Source of the DNA: UBA1952 sp965246855
GTDB taxonomy: Bacteria > Bacteroidota > Bacteroidia > Chitinophagales > Chitinophagaceae
Assembly (NCBI GenBank): GCA_965246855.1
Contig: CBDFFP010000009.1
Location: forward strand, 62,001-126,000
Length of the DNA: 64,000 bases
Reading direction: 5' to 3'
Position numbers and translations under genes: made by a program. The notes beneath the pieces were generated by a model that ran no database searches, was not told the origin of the DNA, and saw nothing but the letters and a program-made list of their open reading frames with translations. Of the stretch, positions 8,561 through 17,252 are shown one piece after another; position 1 is the stretch's first letter; each line of letters starts with the position of its first letter.

Positions 8561-9187
8561 GTGCATTTCGACAAAGTAAAAAACAAAGGACAGGCACAGC
8601 TTTTCGGCCCTTCGTGGATGGAAGCGATGACCAAGACGCACCCTGTGGTGATTTACAGCATTTATGTGCCGGTGATTGTGGGAATGCTTTACTACAGTTG
8701 TGCGTATCTGGGTTTTTCGGCAACGGCGGCAGCGGGCTGGTTTTTGGGCGGTGCGCTTTTCTGGAGCTTGTTTGAATACATCATGCACCGCTACCTGTTT
8801 CACATGATGGTGCACAGCAAGCGCGCCGAGCGTTTTGTTTATACGATGCATGGCGTTCACCATGAGTATCCGCGCGACACCGAGCGCCTTTTTATGCCGC
8901 CGGTTCCAAGTCTGGTTATTGCGGGCGTTCTTTTCTTTTTATTCCGGCTGGCCTTCGGCGGTGCGGGATTTGCTTTTTTCCCGGGTTTCATGGCAGGTTA
9001 TCTGGCTTATGGCTCTATGCATTATGCCATTCATGCGTTTGCGCCGCCCAAATTCCTCAAATCCCTGTGGCGCAACCACCATCTCCACCACTATAAAGAG
9101 CCGGAAAAAGGCTTTGGTGTTTCGTCGGTGTTGTGGGATTATGTATTTGGAACGATGACGAAGAAGGAAAGTGGGAAGGCGGTGTAA
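8561..9187 (+). CDS. Sterol desaturase/fatty acid hydroxylase family membrane protein
   Basis: An integral-membrane di-iron enzyme of the fatty acid hydroxylase family, 208 residues when started at GTG 8561. The frame is open further upstream, but the promoter sits inside that stretch, and related proteins start close to the KNKGQAQLF and EAMTKTHP segments. The histidine clusters of the family are present: HRYLFH (76-81), HGVHH (97-101), HYAIH (154-158) and HHLHH (173-177), interleaved with four hydrophobic segments. The likely reaction is oxygen-dependent hydroxylation of a fatty acyl chain of a membrane lipid, possibly at the 2-position of sphingolipids or sulfonolipids, which Bacteroidota make. 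The substrate is not certain. Confidence 0.85.
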   Translation: MHFDKVKNKGQAQLFGPSWMEAMTKTHPVVIYSIYVPVIVGMLYYSCAYLGFSATAAAGWFLGGALFWSLFEYIMHRYLFHMMVHSKRAERFVYTMHGVHHEYPRDTERLFMPPVPSLVIAGVLFFLFRLAFGGAGFAFFPGFMAGYLAYGSMHYAIHAFAPPKFLKSLWRNHHLHHYKEPEKGFGVSSVLWDYVFGTMTKKESGKAV

Positions 9188-9228
9188 ATTCCAAACATAT
9201 ATATATTATAGGCTTTCTTTTTAGGCTT

Positions 9229-10890
9229 CTATTTGGTGATTTTTCCTTCATAAATCCCCACATTCCCCACTGCGTCTCGCGCCGTAATCCGCAACGTATG
9301 TATGCCTTTAGCAAGCCGCTCATCAAAAACATACGTCCACTCTTCGCCGTGTTGCTCTAAAAGAATCCATTTTCCACCCCCTTCGCCGCGCACCGAAGCC
9401 ACGCTCGTCGTCTTGTCTGTTATTTTAAAACGAATCCTATCCTTTTCCGTTAGTAATGGCATAATCACCGGCGCAACCATATCCGCTTCTAACCAGAACG
9501 TGCCGAAAGCCTTTGCCATGCCGCGATACCAGCCTTCGGTATCGGCAACGGCAGGCGTGCCGGTAATTCCTTTCTCATCCTTCCGAAGCAACGCCAGCTT
9601 GCTGCGCAGCCGAAAAGGAACAGGCTTGTCGGGCTTGAGGAGAAACGTAACCGGCACATGAAGCGGCACATCCAGGCGCCCTATCTGAAAGGCAGGTGAA
9701 AGCGCACCGGGCACAGACGTTTGTCGCACCGTTTCACAGAGGCCGTCGTACAGCGCCGCCGTTCCGCCGCGTAGCCGCAGGTTTGCGCTTTCATACTCAA
9801 AGTCTTTTCCGGCCTTCCAGACAGGTTTGCAAAGCGACTTTGTTCCTACCGCATTTTTTACCCAAAAAACAGCGCGGCTTTCTCTTCCGGCAGCATCTTT
9901 CCAATGACCTTCCACTTTCACCAGCGTTGCGCCCAGCGTTAAAATTCCGTCCTGCTTCGCGTCGTAAATAGTGCGCAACGCATTACCCGGCAAGCGGAAC
10001 AACAACTGCACCCACGGGCCCCCTTTTTGCTTCGTGGAATAATCGGCGTAGGCGTTCACGTAGCGCGTAGCGTCGTAGCCAATATCGTCCAGCGTAATGG
10101 TGGAAACCGTTTCGCCGTCCGCCATTAGCGTGGTTTGCAGCGGCGCAAGCGTGTTCTCCGAGCCGTCGGCATAGTCGTCGCCGTCAATACCAATTCCTAC
10201 ACGCGAAGCCGCAATAGAAAGCGTATCTCCCGAAACAGGACGATAGATTTCTCCCACTTTGCGTAGCGGAATTTTAAGCGGCGCTGTTTGATAAAAACTT
10301 CCGTCTAGATTGTAGAGGTAAACACTGCGCAAAACCGGCGCCCGCCCGTCAGCAGGTGAAAGCCCAAAGAGCTGCGGGTTCAGCGGATGCTCCGTCTTCA
10401 CACTGCGGATTTCAAAGTGCAGGTGCGGCGCGGTAGAGCTTCCGGTGTTTCCGCTAAAAGCGATTTGCTGTCCTTTTGCTACGGGGAAAAACGAGGGCGG
10501 CAGCGCGGTATCCATTTCCCAATTCTCAGCCTTATACTGTGCCGCGCGCACGAAATCCTGCAAGGGTTTTACAAAGTCGTTGAGATGCGCATAAACCGTG
10601 GTGTAGCCTTCGGGATGCATTACGTACAGGCAATGTCCAAAGCCGCCGGGCTTCATGCTGATGCGCGACACATAACCTGCCGCCGCCGCGTGGACGGGTA
10701 GATTTTCCTTGCCGTCGGTCTTGATGTCAATGCCGGAATGGAAATGCGCCGGGCGGCATTCACCGAAATTTCCGGCCAGCTTTATGTCAATGTTCAGCGG
10801 GTTGCGGAAGAGGTTTTGCGGATAAGCATTCTGGGCAAAAACAGACCCGGGAAACAGCGTAAGAAGAGCGGTTAAAAAGCGCGCAGGCAT
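9229..10890 (-). CDS. M23 family metallopeptidase (LytM-type), secreted
   Basis: A 553-residue protein starting at ATG 10890 with a signal peptide (1-20, ending GSVFAQ). The frame continues upstream but runs into the neighbouring gene. Zinc ligands of the M23 peptidase fold are visible: HSGID (His51, Asp55), YAHLN (His102) and HLH (156-158). These enzymes cut peptide cross-bridges in cell-wall peptidoglycan in the periplasm, or serve as activators without activity; here all ligands are present. The remaining 390 residues are beta-rich and of unknown function, a layout common in Bacteroidota. It diverges from a small membrane-protein gene; the 54 bases between them hold that gene's promoter. 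Confidence 0.87.
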   Translation of the reverse strand: MPARFLTALLTLFPGSVFAQNAYPQNLFRNPLNIDIKLAGNFGECRPAHFHSGIDIKTDGKENLPVHAAAAGYVSRISMKPGGFGHCLYVMHPEGYTTVYAHLNDFVKPLQDFVRAAQYKAENWEMDTALPPSFFPVAKGQQIAFSGNTGSSTAPHLHFEIRSVKTEHPLNPQLFGLSPADGRAPVLRSVYLYNLDGSFYQTAPLKIPLRKVGEIYRPVSGDTLSIAASRVGIGIDGDDYADGSENTLAPLQTTLMADGETVSTITLDDIGYDATRYVNAYADYSTKQKGGPWVQLLFRLPGNALRTIYDAKQDGILTLGATLVKVEGHWKDAAGRESRAVFWVKNAVGTKSLCKPVWKAGKDFEYESANLRLRGGTAALYDGLCETVRQTSVPGALSPAFQIGRLDVPLHVPVTFLLKPDKPVPFRLRSKLALLRKDEKGITGTPAVADTEGWYRGMAKAFGTFWLEADMVAPVIMPLLTEKDRIRFKITDKTTSVASVRGEGGGKWILLEQHGEEWTYVFDERLAKGIHTLRITARDAVGNVGIYEGKITK

Positions 10891-10931
10891 GGCGCAAGGT
10901 AGCAGCAACGCCCATTTATATTTCCCACGCC

Positions 10932-10939
10932 TACTTTTG
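10932..10939 (+). promoter_or_regulatory. Bacteroidota -7 promoter, almost touching the start codon
   Basis: TACTTTTG is an exact consensus match. Only five bases separate it from GTG 10945, so the mRNA would be leaderless or nearly so. Confidence 0.55.
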
Positions 10940-10944
10940 CGCGC

Positions 10945-11229
10945 GTGTTTCAAAAGCTGCAACAGAAGTGGGGCGTAAGGCCGGTCAGGCTGGCACTCAT
11001 CTTCTGCACCTTCGCCATCGGCGGCTCCCTCTGCGGACGCGCCGGAAAATGGCTTCTGGACGCAGCGGGCGTGGAAAGCCTGTGGCTGTATGTTCCGCTT
11101 TACCTGGTTCTTGTTACGCTCCTGTGGCCCGTGTGCGTTTTGCTGGTCAGTTTTCCGCTGGGGCAATGGGCGTTTTTTATGGGTTATTTGCGGCGCATGG
11201 GCGCGCGGTTTCGGCGGAGAAAAGGATAG
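10945..11229 (+). CDS. Small membrane protein, DUF6787-like
   Basis: A 94-residue protein with two hydrophobic helices (about 16-34 and 48-72) and a basic tail RRMGARFRRRKG. The segments LALIFCTFAIGGSLCGRAGK and LLWPVCVLLVSFPLGQW resemble a small conserved Bacteroidota membrane family that I recall as DUF6787; no function is known. The GTG start is supported by the promoter immediately upstream. It is followed by an imperfect hairpin at 11234-11272 and then lon. Confidence 0.65.
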   Translation: MFQKLQQKWGVRPVRLALIFCTFAIGGSLCGRAGKWLLDAAGVESLWLYVPLYLVLVTLLWPVCVLLVSFPLGQWAFFMGYLRRMGARFRRRKG

Positions 11230-11233
11230 CGAT

Positions 11234-11272
11234 TTATCCGGCTCAAGTAAGAATGTATTTCTGAGCCGAATA
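11234..11272 (+). terminator. Imperfect hairpin between the small membrane gene and lon
   Basis: TTAT-C-CGGCTCA pairs with TGAGCCG-A-ATAA around a 16-base loop, starting a few bases after the stop of the small membrane gene. There is no clear T run, so it could be a terminator or a lon leader element. Confidence 0.35.
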
Positions 11273-11404
11273 AGGCTGCTAACCGGCTTAAGTTTCACAA
11301 CGCCCACCTTCCTTTTTCGTCAATTACAACTCTTTTCCGGCGCTACCTTCGCCGATACGCCCGAACCGCTCCTTTTTGAGCCGGACGACGGCTTTTGTTG
11401 TCTT

Positions 11405-13816
11405 ATGAAAGTTGCTTTAGACCACCTCTTCGCGCCGGAGCCGGAAATGGAATTCATGCCCATTGTGCCCCTTGGCGAGGAAGAACTGAAAGACGAAGAA
11501 AAAGGAACGCTGCCCGAAGTGGTTCCGCTCATTGCGCTGCGTAATACGGTGCTGTATCCCAACGTGGTTTTGCCCATCACCGTCTCGCGGGAAAAAAGCC
11601 TGCGCGCCATTGCCGAGTCGGATAAAACCGGCAAATGGCTGGGCGTAGTAACGCAGAAAGATTCCAACGCGGAAGACCCGACTGCCGACGAACTGTATAA
11701 AGTAGGTACGCTGGCGAAAGTGGTGAAACAGATAAAGATGCCCGACGGTAACACCACCATTTTCATTATGGGCCGGATGCGGTTTGAGTACGACGTACTG
11801 GAAAAAACAGAGCCTTTTCTGTCGGCCCGCGTCCGCTATCTGGGCGATGAATATCCGCTCACAACCGACCCGGAATTCACGGCGCTTGTCTCCTCTATCA
11901 AAGACCATGCAGAGCGCATTCTCCAACTTTCGCCCAACATGCCGGGCGAGGCGGGCATCGTGCTGAAAAACATTGAGCAGCCGTCTTTTCTGCTGCATTT
12001 TGTGGCGGCGCACCTCAACGCGCCACTCGTTTCCAAGCAGGCATTACTGGAACAAAATGACGTGCGCGCACGCGCGGAATCCTTGCTGGGCTTGCTCCAA
12101 TCTGACCTGCAAATGGCGGAATTGAAAGCGGAAATTGCCAACAAAACGCGCGGTGAAATTGACAAGCAGCAACGCGAGTATTTCCTGCAACAACAACTCA
12201 AAAGCATCCGCGAAGAACTGGGCGGCGAACCCAACGAGCGCGAAATCCGAGACCTGAAAGCGCGCGCCGAAAAGATGGAGTGGAGTGAAGCGGCACAGGA
12301 ACTTTTCAAGAAAAATATTGAGAAACTGGAGCGGATGCACCCGTCCACACCCGACTATTCAGTGGTATATAACCACTTAGATTTGATGCTGGATTTGCCG
12401 TGGCAGAGCTATACCCAAGACCGCTACGACCTGCGCAAAGCAGAAGCGATTCTGGATGGCGACCACTATGGCATGGGCAAGATTAAAGACCGCATTCTAG
12501 AGTACATCGCGGTGCTGAAATTGAAAGGTGATTTGAAGTCGCCGATTCTGTGCTTCGTTGGTCCGCCGGGTATTGGTAAAACGTCTTTGGGCCGCTCTAT
12601 CGCGTCGGCGATTGACCGGAAATATGTGCGCCTTTCTCTCGGTGGATTGCACGACGAAAGCGAGCTTCGCGGCCACCGCAAAACCTATATCGGCGCGATG
12701 CCGGGCCGCATTATTCAGCAGTTGCGGAAAGTGAAAACCGCCAACCCGGTTTTCATTCTGGATGAAGTGGACAAGATTGGAAAAGACTTTCGCGGCGACC
12801 CGTCGTCGGCCTTGTTGGAAATCCTGGACCCGGAGCAGAACAGCACGTTTTACGACAACTACCTAGAGCTGGAATTTGACCTCTCCAAAGTCATGTTCAT
12901 CGCTACCGCAAATACCCTCGCCGACATCCAGCCCGCGTTGCGTGACCGCTTGGAAATCATCCAACTCACCGGCTACAGTCTGGAGGAGAAAGTGCAGATT
13001 GCGCGCCGTCACCTGATACCGAAACAGAAGGAGTTGCACGGGCTGGAAAAAGTGCCCCTGAAATTCCCGGAAAAAGTGTTGCATCGTCTTGTGCAGGATT
13101 ACACCCGCGAGAGCGGCGTGCGCGAATTAGACCGTTTGATGGCGGCGATGATGCGCGCGATTGCCCGCCGCGTAGCGATGGAAGAAGACGTTCCGCAGAC
13201 AGTGGATATGGAACTCGTGCGGCAGGTTTTGGGCAGTCATAAATACAGCAACGAACTATACGTAAAAGGCAACCCGGCAGGCGTGGCGGTGGGCCTTGCG
13301 TGGACGGCAGTAGGCGGCGAAATTCTGTTTGTAGAAGCGAGCATAAGCAAAGGAAAGGGCGGCATGACGCTCACCGGAAATCTCGGAAACGTGATGAAGG
13401 AAAGTGCCTCTACCGCGCTGTCCTACCTCAAAGCCCACGCGCAGGACTGGGACATCAGCACAACGGCGTTTGAAGAGCAGCAGATTCACATCCACGTGCC
13501 CGAAGGTGCCGTTCCGAAAGACGGGCCAAGCGCAGGAATTACGATGCTCACGGCGCTCACATCAGCGTTTACGGGCCGCAAGGCAAAGCCATTTATGGCG
13601 ATGACCGGCGAGATCACGCTGCGCGGACTTGTACTTCCCGTAGGCGGCATCAAGGAGAAAATTCTGGCGGCCAAACGCGCGGGCATCAAGGAGATTGTGC
13701 TTTCCACCCAAAACCAAAAAGACGTTGCGGAGATTGAAGCCATGTACCTAAAGGGATTGAAGTTTCACTACGTTTCGCGGATGGAAGAAGCACTCCACGT
13801 AACGCTGAGTCGGTAG
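11405..13816 (+). CDS. lon: ATP-dependent protease Lon
   Basis: Lon, 803 residues, a cytoplasmic AAA+ protease that degrades damaged and regulatory proteins. The start is placed at ATG 11405; the 105 codons open upstream do not resemble Lon. The N-terminal substrate-binding domain begins around PLIALRNTVLYPNVVLPITV (split at 40-60). The Walker A motif GPPGIGKTS lies near residue 385, Walker B FILDEVDK near 453, and the catalytic Ser709 (DGPSAG) and Lys752 (GGIKEK) lie in the C-terminal protease domain. The spacing of 43 residues between Ser and Lys equals that in E. coli Lon. It is complete and of normal length. Confidence 0.97.
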   Translation: MKVALDHLFAPEPEMEFMPIVPLGEEELKDEEKGTLPEVVPLIALRNTVLYPNVVLPITVSREKSLRAIAESDKTGKWLGVVTQKDSNAEDPTADELYKVGTLAKVVKQIKMPDGNTTIFIMGRMRFEYDVLEKTEPFLSARVRYLGDEYPLTTDPEFTALVSSIKDHAERILQLSPNMPGEAGIVLKNIEQPSFLLHFVAAHLNAPLVSKQALLEQNDVRARAESLLGLLQSDLQMAELKAEIANKTRGEIDKQQREYFLQQQLKSIREELGGEPNEREIRDLKARAEKMEWSEAAQELFKKNIEKLERMHPSTPDYSVVYNHLDLMLDLPWQSYTQDRYDLRKAEAILDGDHYGMGKIKDRILEYIAVLKLKGDLKSPILCFVGPPGIGKTSLGRSIASAIDRKYVRLSLGGLHDESELRGHRKTYIGAMPGRIIQQLRKVKTANPVFILDEVDKIGKDFRGDPSSALLEILDPEQNSTFYDNYLELEFDLSKVMFIATANTLADIQPALRDRLEIIQLTGYSLEEKVQIARRHLIPKQKELHGLEKVPLKFPEKVLHRLVQDYTRESGVRELDRLMAAMMRAIARRVAMEEDVPQTVDMELVRQVLGSHKYSNELYVKGNPAGVAVGLAWTAVGGEILFVEASISKGKGGMTLTGNLGNVMKESASTALSYLKAHAQDWDISTTAFEEQQIHIHVPEGAVPKDGPSAGITMLTALTSAFTGRKAKPFMAMTGEITLRGLVLPVGGIKEKILAAKRAGIKEIVLSTQNQKDVAEIEAMYLKGLKFHYVSRMEEALHVTLSR

Positions 13817-13857
13817 GTTTTCCCAGAGATCACAATCCGCCGGCTTGCCCTCCAGAG

Positions 13858-13980
13858 GGCGTTCAACAGCGAAAGGAAGGCTTTGCACGGAATGGCTTTT
13901 CTGCCTCTTTTTTGGAGATAATGTTTGTGAGGCAAAAAAAGCCTGTAGTGTAGAAAGCCTTCCTTTCGCTGTTGAACGCC
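13858..13980. repeat. Long perfect inverted repeat between convergent genes
   Basis: The 27 bases at 13858-13884 (GGCGTTCAACAGCGAAAGG and on) are the exact reverse complement of 13954-13980. Inside lies a second pairing, GGCTTTT-CTGCCTC with GAGGCA-AAAAAAGCC. The whole could fold into one hairpin of about 120 bases. It sits between the 3' ends of lon and the alanine dehydrogenase gene. It may be a degenerate mobile repeat acting as a terminator. Confidence 0.75.
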
Positions 13981-13991
13981 TCCACTTTTGG

Positions 13992-14017
13992 GTTCTTTTT
14001 GGTGGAGCAAAAAGAAC
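13992..14017. terminator. Short hairpin next to the alanine dehydrogenase stop
   Basis: GTTCTTTTT and AAAAAGAAC are perfect complements around an eight-base loop, 13 bases from the end of the minus-strand gene. A bidirectional terminator is likely. Confidence 0.5.
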
Positions 14018-14029
14018 AACAGAAACTCC

Positions 14030-15247
14030 CTAAAGTCCCGTTGCCATCAGCAAATCCAAATCCGTGTACTTCATCCCAAACCGCTTCGCAATAGACGGAC
14101 TTGTGATAGCGCCTTTGTAGAGATACACACCGTGGCGCAAGCCAGCTTTGGAGACGATTACGTTCTCCGCGCCGCCGCGCTCGTTGAACTCCGCCAGAAT
14201 CGGCATCAGCACGTTGGAAATAGAGCGCGAGGCCGTCCGCGAAACGCCGGAAGCAATATTGGGCACGCAGTAATGAATGACGTCGTACTTCCGGAAAACG
14301 GGCTTTTCGTGTGTCGTCATCCTTGAGGTTTCCACGCAGCCGCCGCGGTCAATGCTTACGTCAATAACCACCGAGCCGGACTTCATATTCTGCACCATTT
14401 CTTCCGTCACCACCATGGGCGTCACGCCATTTTTAGGCTTCATCGCACCAATCAAAACATTCGCTGTAGTCAGGTCACGAGCCAGCGCCACGGGTTCAAT
14501 CACCGAGGTGTACAAGCGGTGTCCCACATTGTCCTGCAGCCGCATCAAGCGGTAAATAGAGTTGTCATATACCTTCACCGCAGCGCCCAGCCCGATGGCC
14601 GTCCGCGCGGCGTAAGTACCCACCACGCCCGCGCCCAGAATCACCACTTCGGCAGGCGGAACGCCCGTGATCCCACCCAGCAAAATCCCCTTTCCTTGGT
14701 GCGCGCCGTTGCTTAGAAGCTGCGCTGCCGTAAGAATCGCTGACGACCCGGCAATCTCGCTCATGGAGCGTACCACGGGGTAAATGCCGGCATCGTCCTT
14801 GATAAATTCAAAGGCGATGGCAATCACTTTTTTGCGCACCATTTCCTCAATCATTTCCTGCTTCAGGAGCGGAAAATGCACCGGCGAAATCACCACCTGA
14901 GACGGCTGAAGCATCGGCAATTCCTCATCGCAGATGGGCGCACTTTTAATGATGGTCGTGGCCTTGAAAACGTCTTCTTTGTCGTAGGCAATCCGCGCGC
15001 CCGCCTCGCTGTAATCGGAGTCGAAATAAAACGAGCCGTCGCCCGCGCCCTGCTCTATCACCACTTCCACGCCGTTGTTTATCAGCACGCTCACGGCTTC
15101 CGGTGTCAGGGGCACGCGGTTTTCCTGAAACGCCGTTTCCTTTGGAATGCCAATAAACATTTCCTTGCGGCGCGGCGCTACTTCCAGCGTCTCTTCAAGC
15201 GTGGAATAGGAAAATCCGGCGGTAACAATCGGTCGCTTCTGCATCAT
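14030..15247 (-). CDS. ald: Alanine dehydrogenase
   Basis: A 405-residue NAD-dependent alanine dehydrogenase, which interconverts L-alanine and pyruvate plus ammonia in the cytoplasm. The catalytic domain starts MFIGIPKET at residue 30, with the substrate-binding arginine in RVPLTPE (Arg44) and a conserved histidine in SPVHFP (His124). The Rossmann nucleotide fold has GAGVVG at 205-210 and an acidic strand end (Asp228) that selects NAD over NADP. The 29 residues before the catalytic domain form an extension of a type I have seen in Bacteroidota homologues. A transhydrogenase alpha subunit is related, but the length and DNSIYR region favour alanine dehydrogenase. Confidence 0.88.
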   Translation of the reverse strand: MMQKRPIVTAGFSYSTLEETLEVAPRRKEMFIGIPKETAFQENRVPLTPEAVSVLINNGVEVVIEQGAGDGSFYFDSDYSEAGARIAYDKEDVFKATTIIKSAPICDEELPMLQPSQVVISPVHFPLLKQEMIEEMVRKKVIAIAFEFIKDDAGIYPVVRSMSEIAGSSAILTAAQLLSNGAHQGKGILLGGITGVPPAEVVILGAGVVGTYAARTAIGLGAAVKVYDNSIYRLMRLQDNVGHRLYTSVIEPVALARDLTTANVLIGAMKPKNGVTPMVVTEEMVQNMKSGSVVIDVSIDRGGCVETSRMTTHEKPVFRKYDVIHYCVPNIASGVSRTASRSISNVLMPILAEFNERGGAENVIVSKAGLRHGVYLYKGAITSPSIAKRFGMKYTDLDLLMATGL

Positions 15248-15361
15248 AAAAGCAAAGGGCTAAAGGAAAGGCAGGAATGCCTTTTTTAGAAGGAAAAAAT
15301 TAAAGAACAACGCTTCTACAAAGTTCGCCGAAAGAGCGGGTTTTTTCGGGGCATTTTTTAT

Positions 15362-15485
15362 CATTCCCAAAGGGAATCTGGGCGCATCCCTTCGGGCCGG
15401 GCTATCCGCTGCTATCTTTTTGCCCCACCGCACAAAAAAGCCAACACAGCAAAAGGATATCCGCTTCTATCCCTTGCGCGGTGGG
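15362..15485. repeat. Intergenic repeat-like element with inverted ends
   Basis: CCCCACCGC (15423-15431) pairs with GCGGTGGG (15478-15485). Two similar blocks, CTATCCGCTGCTATC and ATATCCGCTTCTATCCC, lie at 15401-15415 and 15458-15474. I recall intergenic blocks with this wording from other Bacteroidota, but cannot verify that here. No gene is seen in 15248-15594. Confidence 0.45.
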
Positions 15486-15594
15486 TTACAGTCGCAGGAG
15501 TGATTCATCAATTCCATTTTGCGTCCGGTTTTTGGGTTGCGTCTTTACGCCGTTGCGAGACATTTCACTTCTACTGTCCCTGAACCATCGTCCC

Positions 15595-15602
15595 TAATTT
15601 TG
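15595..15602 (+). promoter_or_regulatory. Bacteroidota -7 promoter of rpoN, six bases from ATG
   Basis: TAATTTTG matches TAnnTTTG and is followed by CCCCCG and then the rpoN ATG. Transcription would begin at or next to the start codon. Confidence 0.55.
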
Positions 15603-15608
15603 CCCCCG

Positions 15609-17099
15609 ATGATTCGCCAGTTCCAGTCCCAGAAAACCCTTCAACGCCTCTCGCCGCAGCAGATTCAGTTCATGCAGTTGCTACAGGCGCCAACGATGGC
15701 TTTGGAAGAGCGCATCAAGGAAGAACTGGAAGCCAACCCGGTGTTGGAATATGCCGAAGAAGGGCCAGTTGCTAAAGACGATTTTGAAAGCGCGGATGAA
15801 GAAGCGCCCGGAGCGGAAGACGATGAAATTCTGGAAGACTCCGACGAAGGCGAATCCATTGACCTTGACGAATACCTGCGCCACGAAAGCCGCGACGATG
15901 CCGACGTGTGGGAAGACGAGCCGCAGTACAGCGCCGGTGCTACCGACAGTCCGGGCAGCCGCTATTCTGTCGCGTCGGGATTCTATGAGCAGATGCTGGA
16001 GCAGGTTTCGCTTCTCGGACTTTTAGAAGAGGAAGAGGAAATTGCGCAGCAAATTGTGGGCACGCTGGACGAAGACGGCTACCTGCGCCGCGACCTTTCA
16101 TCCGTGGCCGACGACCTTGCTTTCGGGCAGAATATCCACACCAGCGTAGCGAAGATTGAGGAAGTATTGCGCAAAATCCAGCAGTTGGATCCGCCCGGCA
16201 TTGCGGCCCGCGACCTGCGCGAATGCTTATTGCTTCAGTTGGAACGGGAATCCCAGAAGGCAATCGTGGTGCAGCGCGCCACGGAAATCCTCCAAAAACA
16301 CTTCGCCGATTTTACGTCCAAACACTACGAGCGCATTCAGCGCGCTATGCACCTGAGCGAGGTGGAACTGAAGGAAGCTATTCAGCACATCCTGAAATTA
16401 GACCCACGGCCCGGTGCTGTTTTCGGCACGCTAAACCGTGCGGAGACCTACGTGATTCCCGATTTTTTTGTGCGCGCCGATGGCGGAGAATTGCACGTGA
16501 GGCTGAACGCCCGCAACGCCCCGGAATTGCGCGTTTCGGAAAGTTATGTGGAGATGGTAAAGGCCTACGAGCGCAACAAAACCAGGAGCGCCTCACAACG
16601 GGAAGCCCTCAGTTTTATCCGCCAGAAACTAGATGCGGCCAAGTGGTTTATTGATGCCATCCGCCAGCGGCAACACACGTTGCTTGGAACGATGAACGCG
16701 ATTATTTCCCTGCAAAAAACTTTTTTCCTCACCGGCGATGAATCGGCCATCCGGCCTATGGTGTTGCGCGATGTGGCGGCCATTACGGGGCAGGATGTCT
16801 CCACGGTTTCGAGGGTGGTGAACAGCAAATATGCGCAAACGGAATACGGAACCTACCGGCTGAAATTCTTTTTCTCAGAAGGCCACCAGTTGGAAAACGG
16901 CGAGGAAGTGAGCACCCGCGAGCTGCGCAAAATCCTGCAGGAAATGGTGGACAGCGAAGATAAAAGCGCGCCGCTCTCCGACGATAAACTGACGGAACTT
17001 CTTTCGTCAAAAGGCTACAATCTGGCGCGTCGCACAGTGGCCAAATACCGCGAGCAGTTGCAGATTCCGGTGGCGCGGATGCGGAAAAGCCTGAGCTAA
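15609..17099 (+). CDS. rpoN: RNA polymerase sigma-54 factor
   Basis: Sigma-54, 496 residues, started at ATG 15609 (MIRQFQSQKTL) although the frame is open 30 codons earlier, upstream of the promoter. Region I (1-50) is the glutamine- and leucine-rich segment that contacts activators. Region II (about 55-105) is strongly acidic, for example DEEAPGAEDDEILEDSDEGE. The core-binding domain follows, and the RpoN box ARRTVAKYRE near 473-482 recognises the -24 promoter element. Sigma-54 needs an AAA+ enhancer-binding protein to open promoters; none is encoded in this window. Confidence 0.96.
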   Translation: MIRQFQSQKTLQRLSPQQIQFMQLLQAPTMALEERIKEELEANPVLEYAEEGPVAKDDFESADEEAPGAEDDEILEDSDEGESIDLDEYLRHESRDDADVWEDEPQYSAGATDSPGSRYSVASGFYEQMLEQVSLLGLLEEEEEIAQQIVGTLDEDGYLRRDLSSVADDLAFGQNIHTSVAKIEEVLRKIQQLDPPGIAARDLRECLLLQLERESQKAIVVQRATEILQKHFADFTSKHYERIQRAMHLSEVELKEAIQHILKLDPRPGAVFGTLNRAETYVIPDFFVRADGGELHVRLNARNAPELRVSESYVEMVKAYERNKTRSASQREALSFIRQKLDAAKWFIDAIRQRQHTLLGTMNAIISLQKTFFLTGDESAIRPMVLRDVAAITGQDVSTVSRVVNSKYAQTEYGTYRLKFFFSEGHQLENGEEVSTRELRKILQEMVDSEDKSAPLSDDKLTELLSSKGYNLARRTVAKYREQLQIPVARMRKSLS

Positions 17100-17151
17100 T
17101 GAATAATGAATAATGAATAATGGGGTTTCATGCTAATTGCCACGCCCTTGT

Positions 17152-17230
17152 CGGAACTAATTGCCACGCCCTTTAGGGCGTGGTGGGATGTCCAACAACA
17201 CAGCGGAGGGCTTTAGCCCTTTAGCGCACA
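17152..17230. repeat. Short palindromic intergenic repeats
   Basis: CCACGCCCT-TT-AGGGCGTGG (17164-17183) and GGGCTTTAGCCC (17208-17219) are small hairpins; GCCACGCCCT also occurs just upstream near 17140. They fill the gap between rpoN and the acyltransferase gene. Confidence 0.5.
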
Positions 17231-17252
17231 GGTTCCAACCTAATTTCCTCTC

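Noticed and set aside
14030..15247. NAD(P) transhydrogenase alpha subunit
   Set aside because: The length, acidic strand end and residues match alanine dehydrogenase, and no beta-subunit gene is adjacent.
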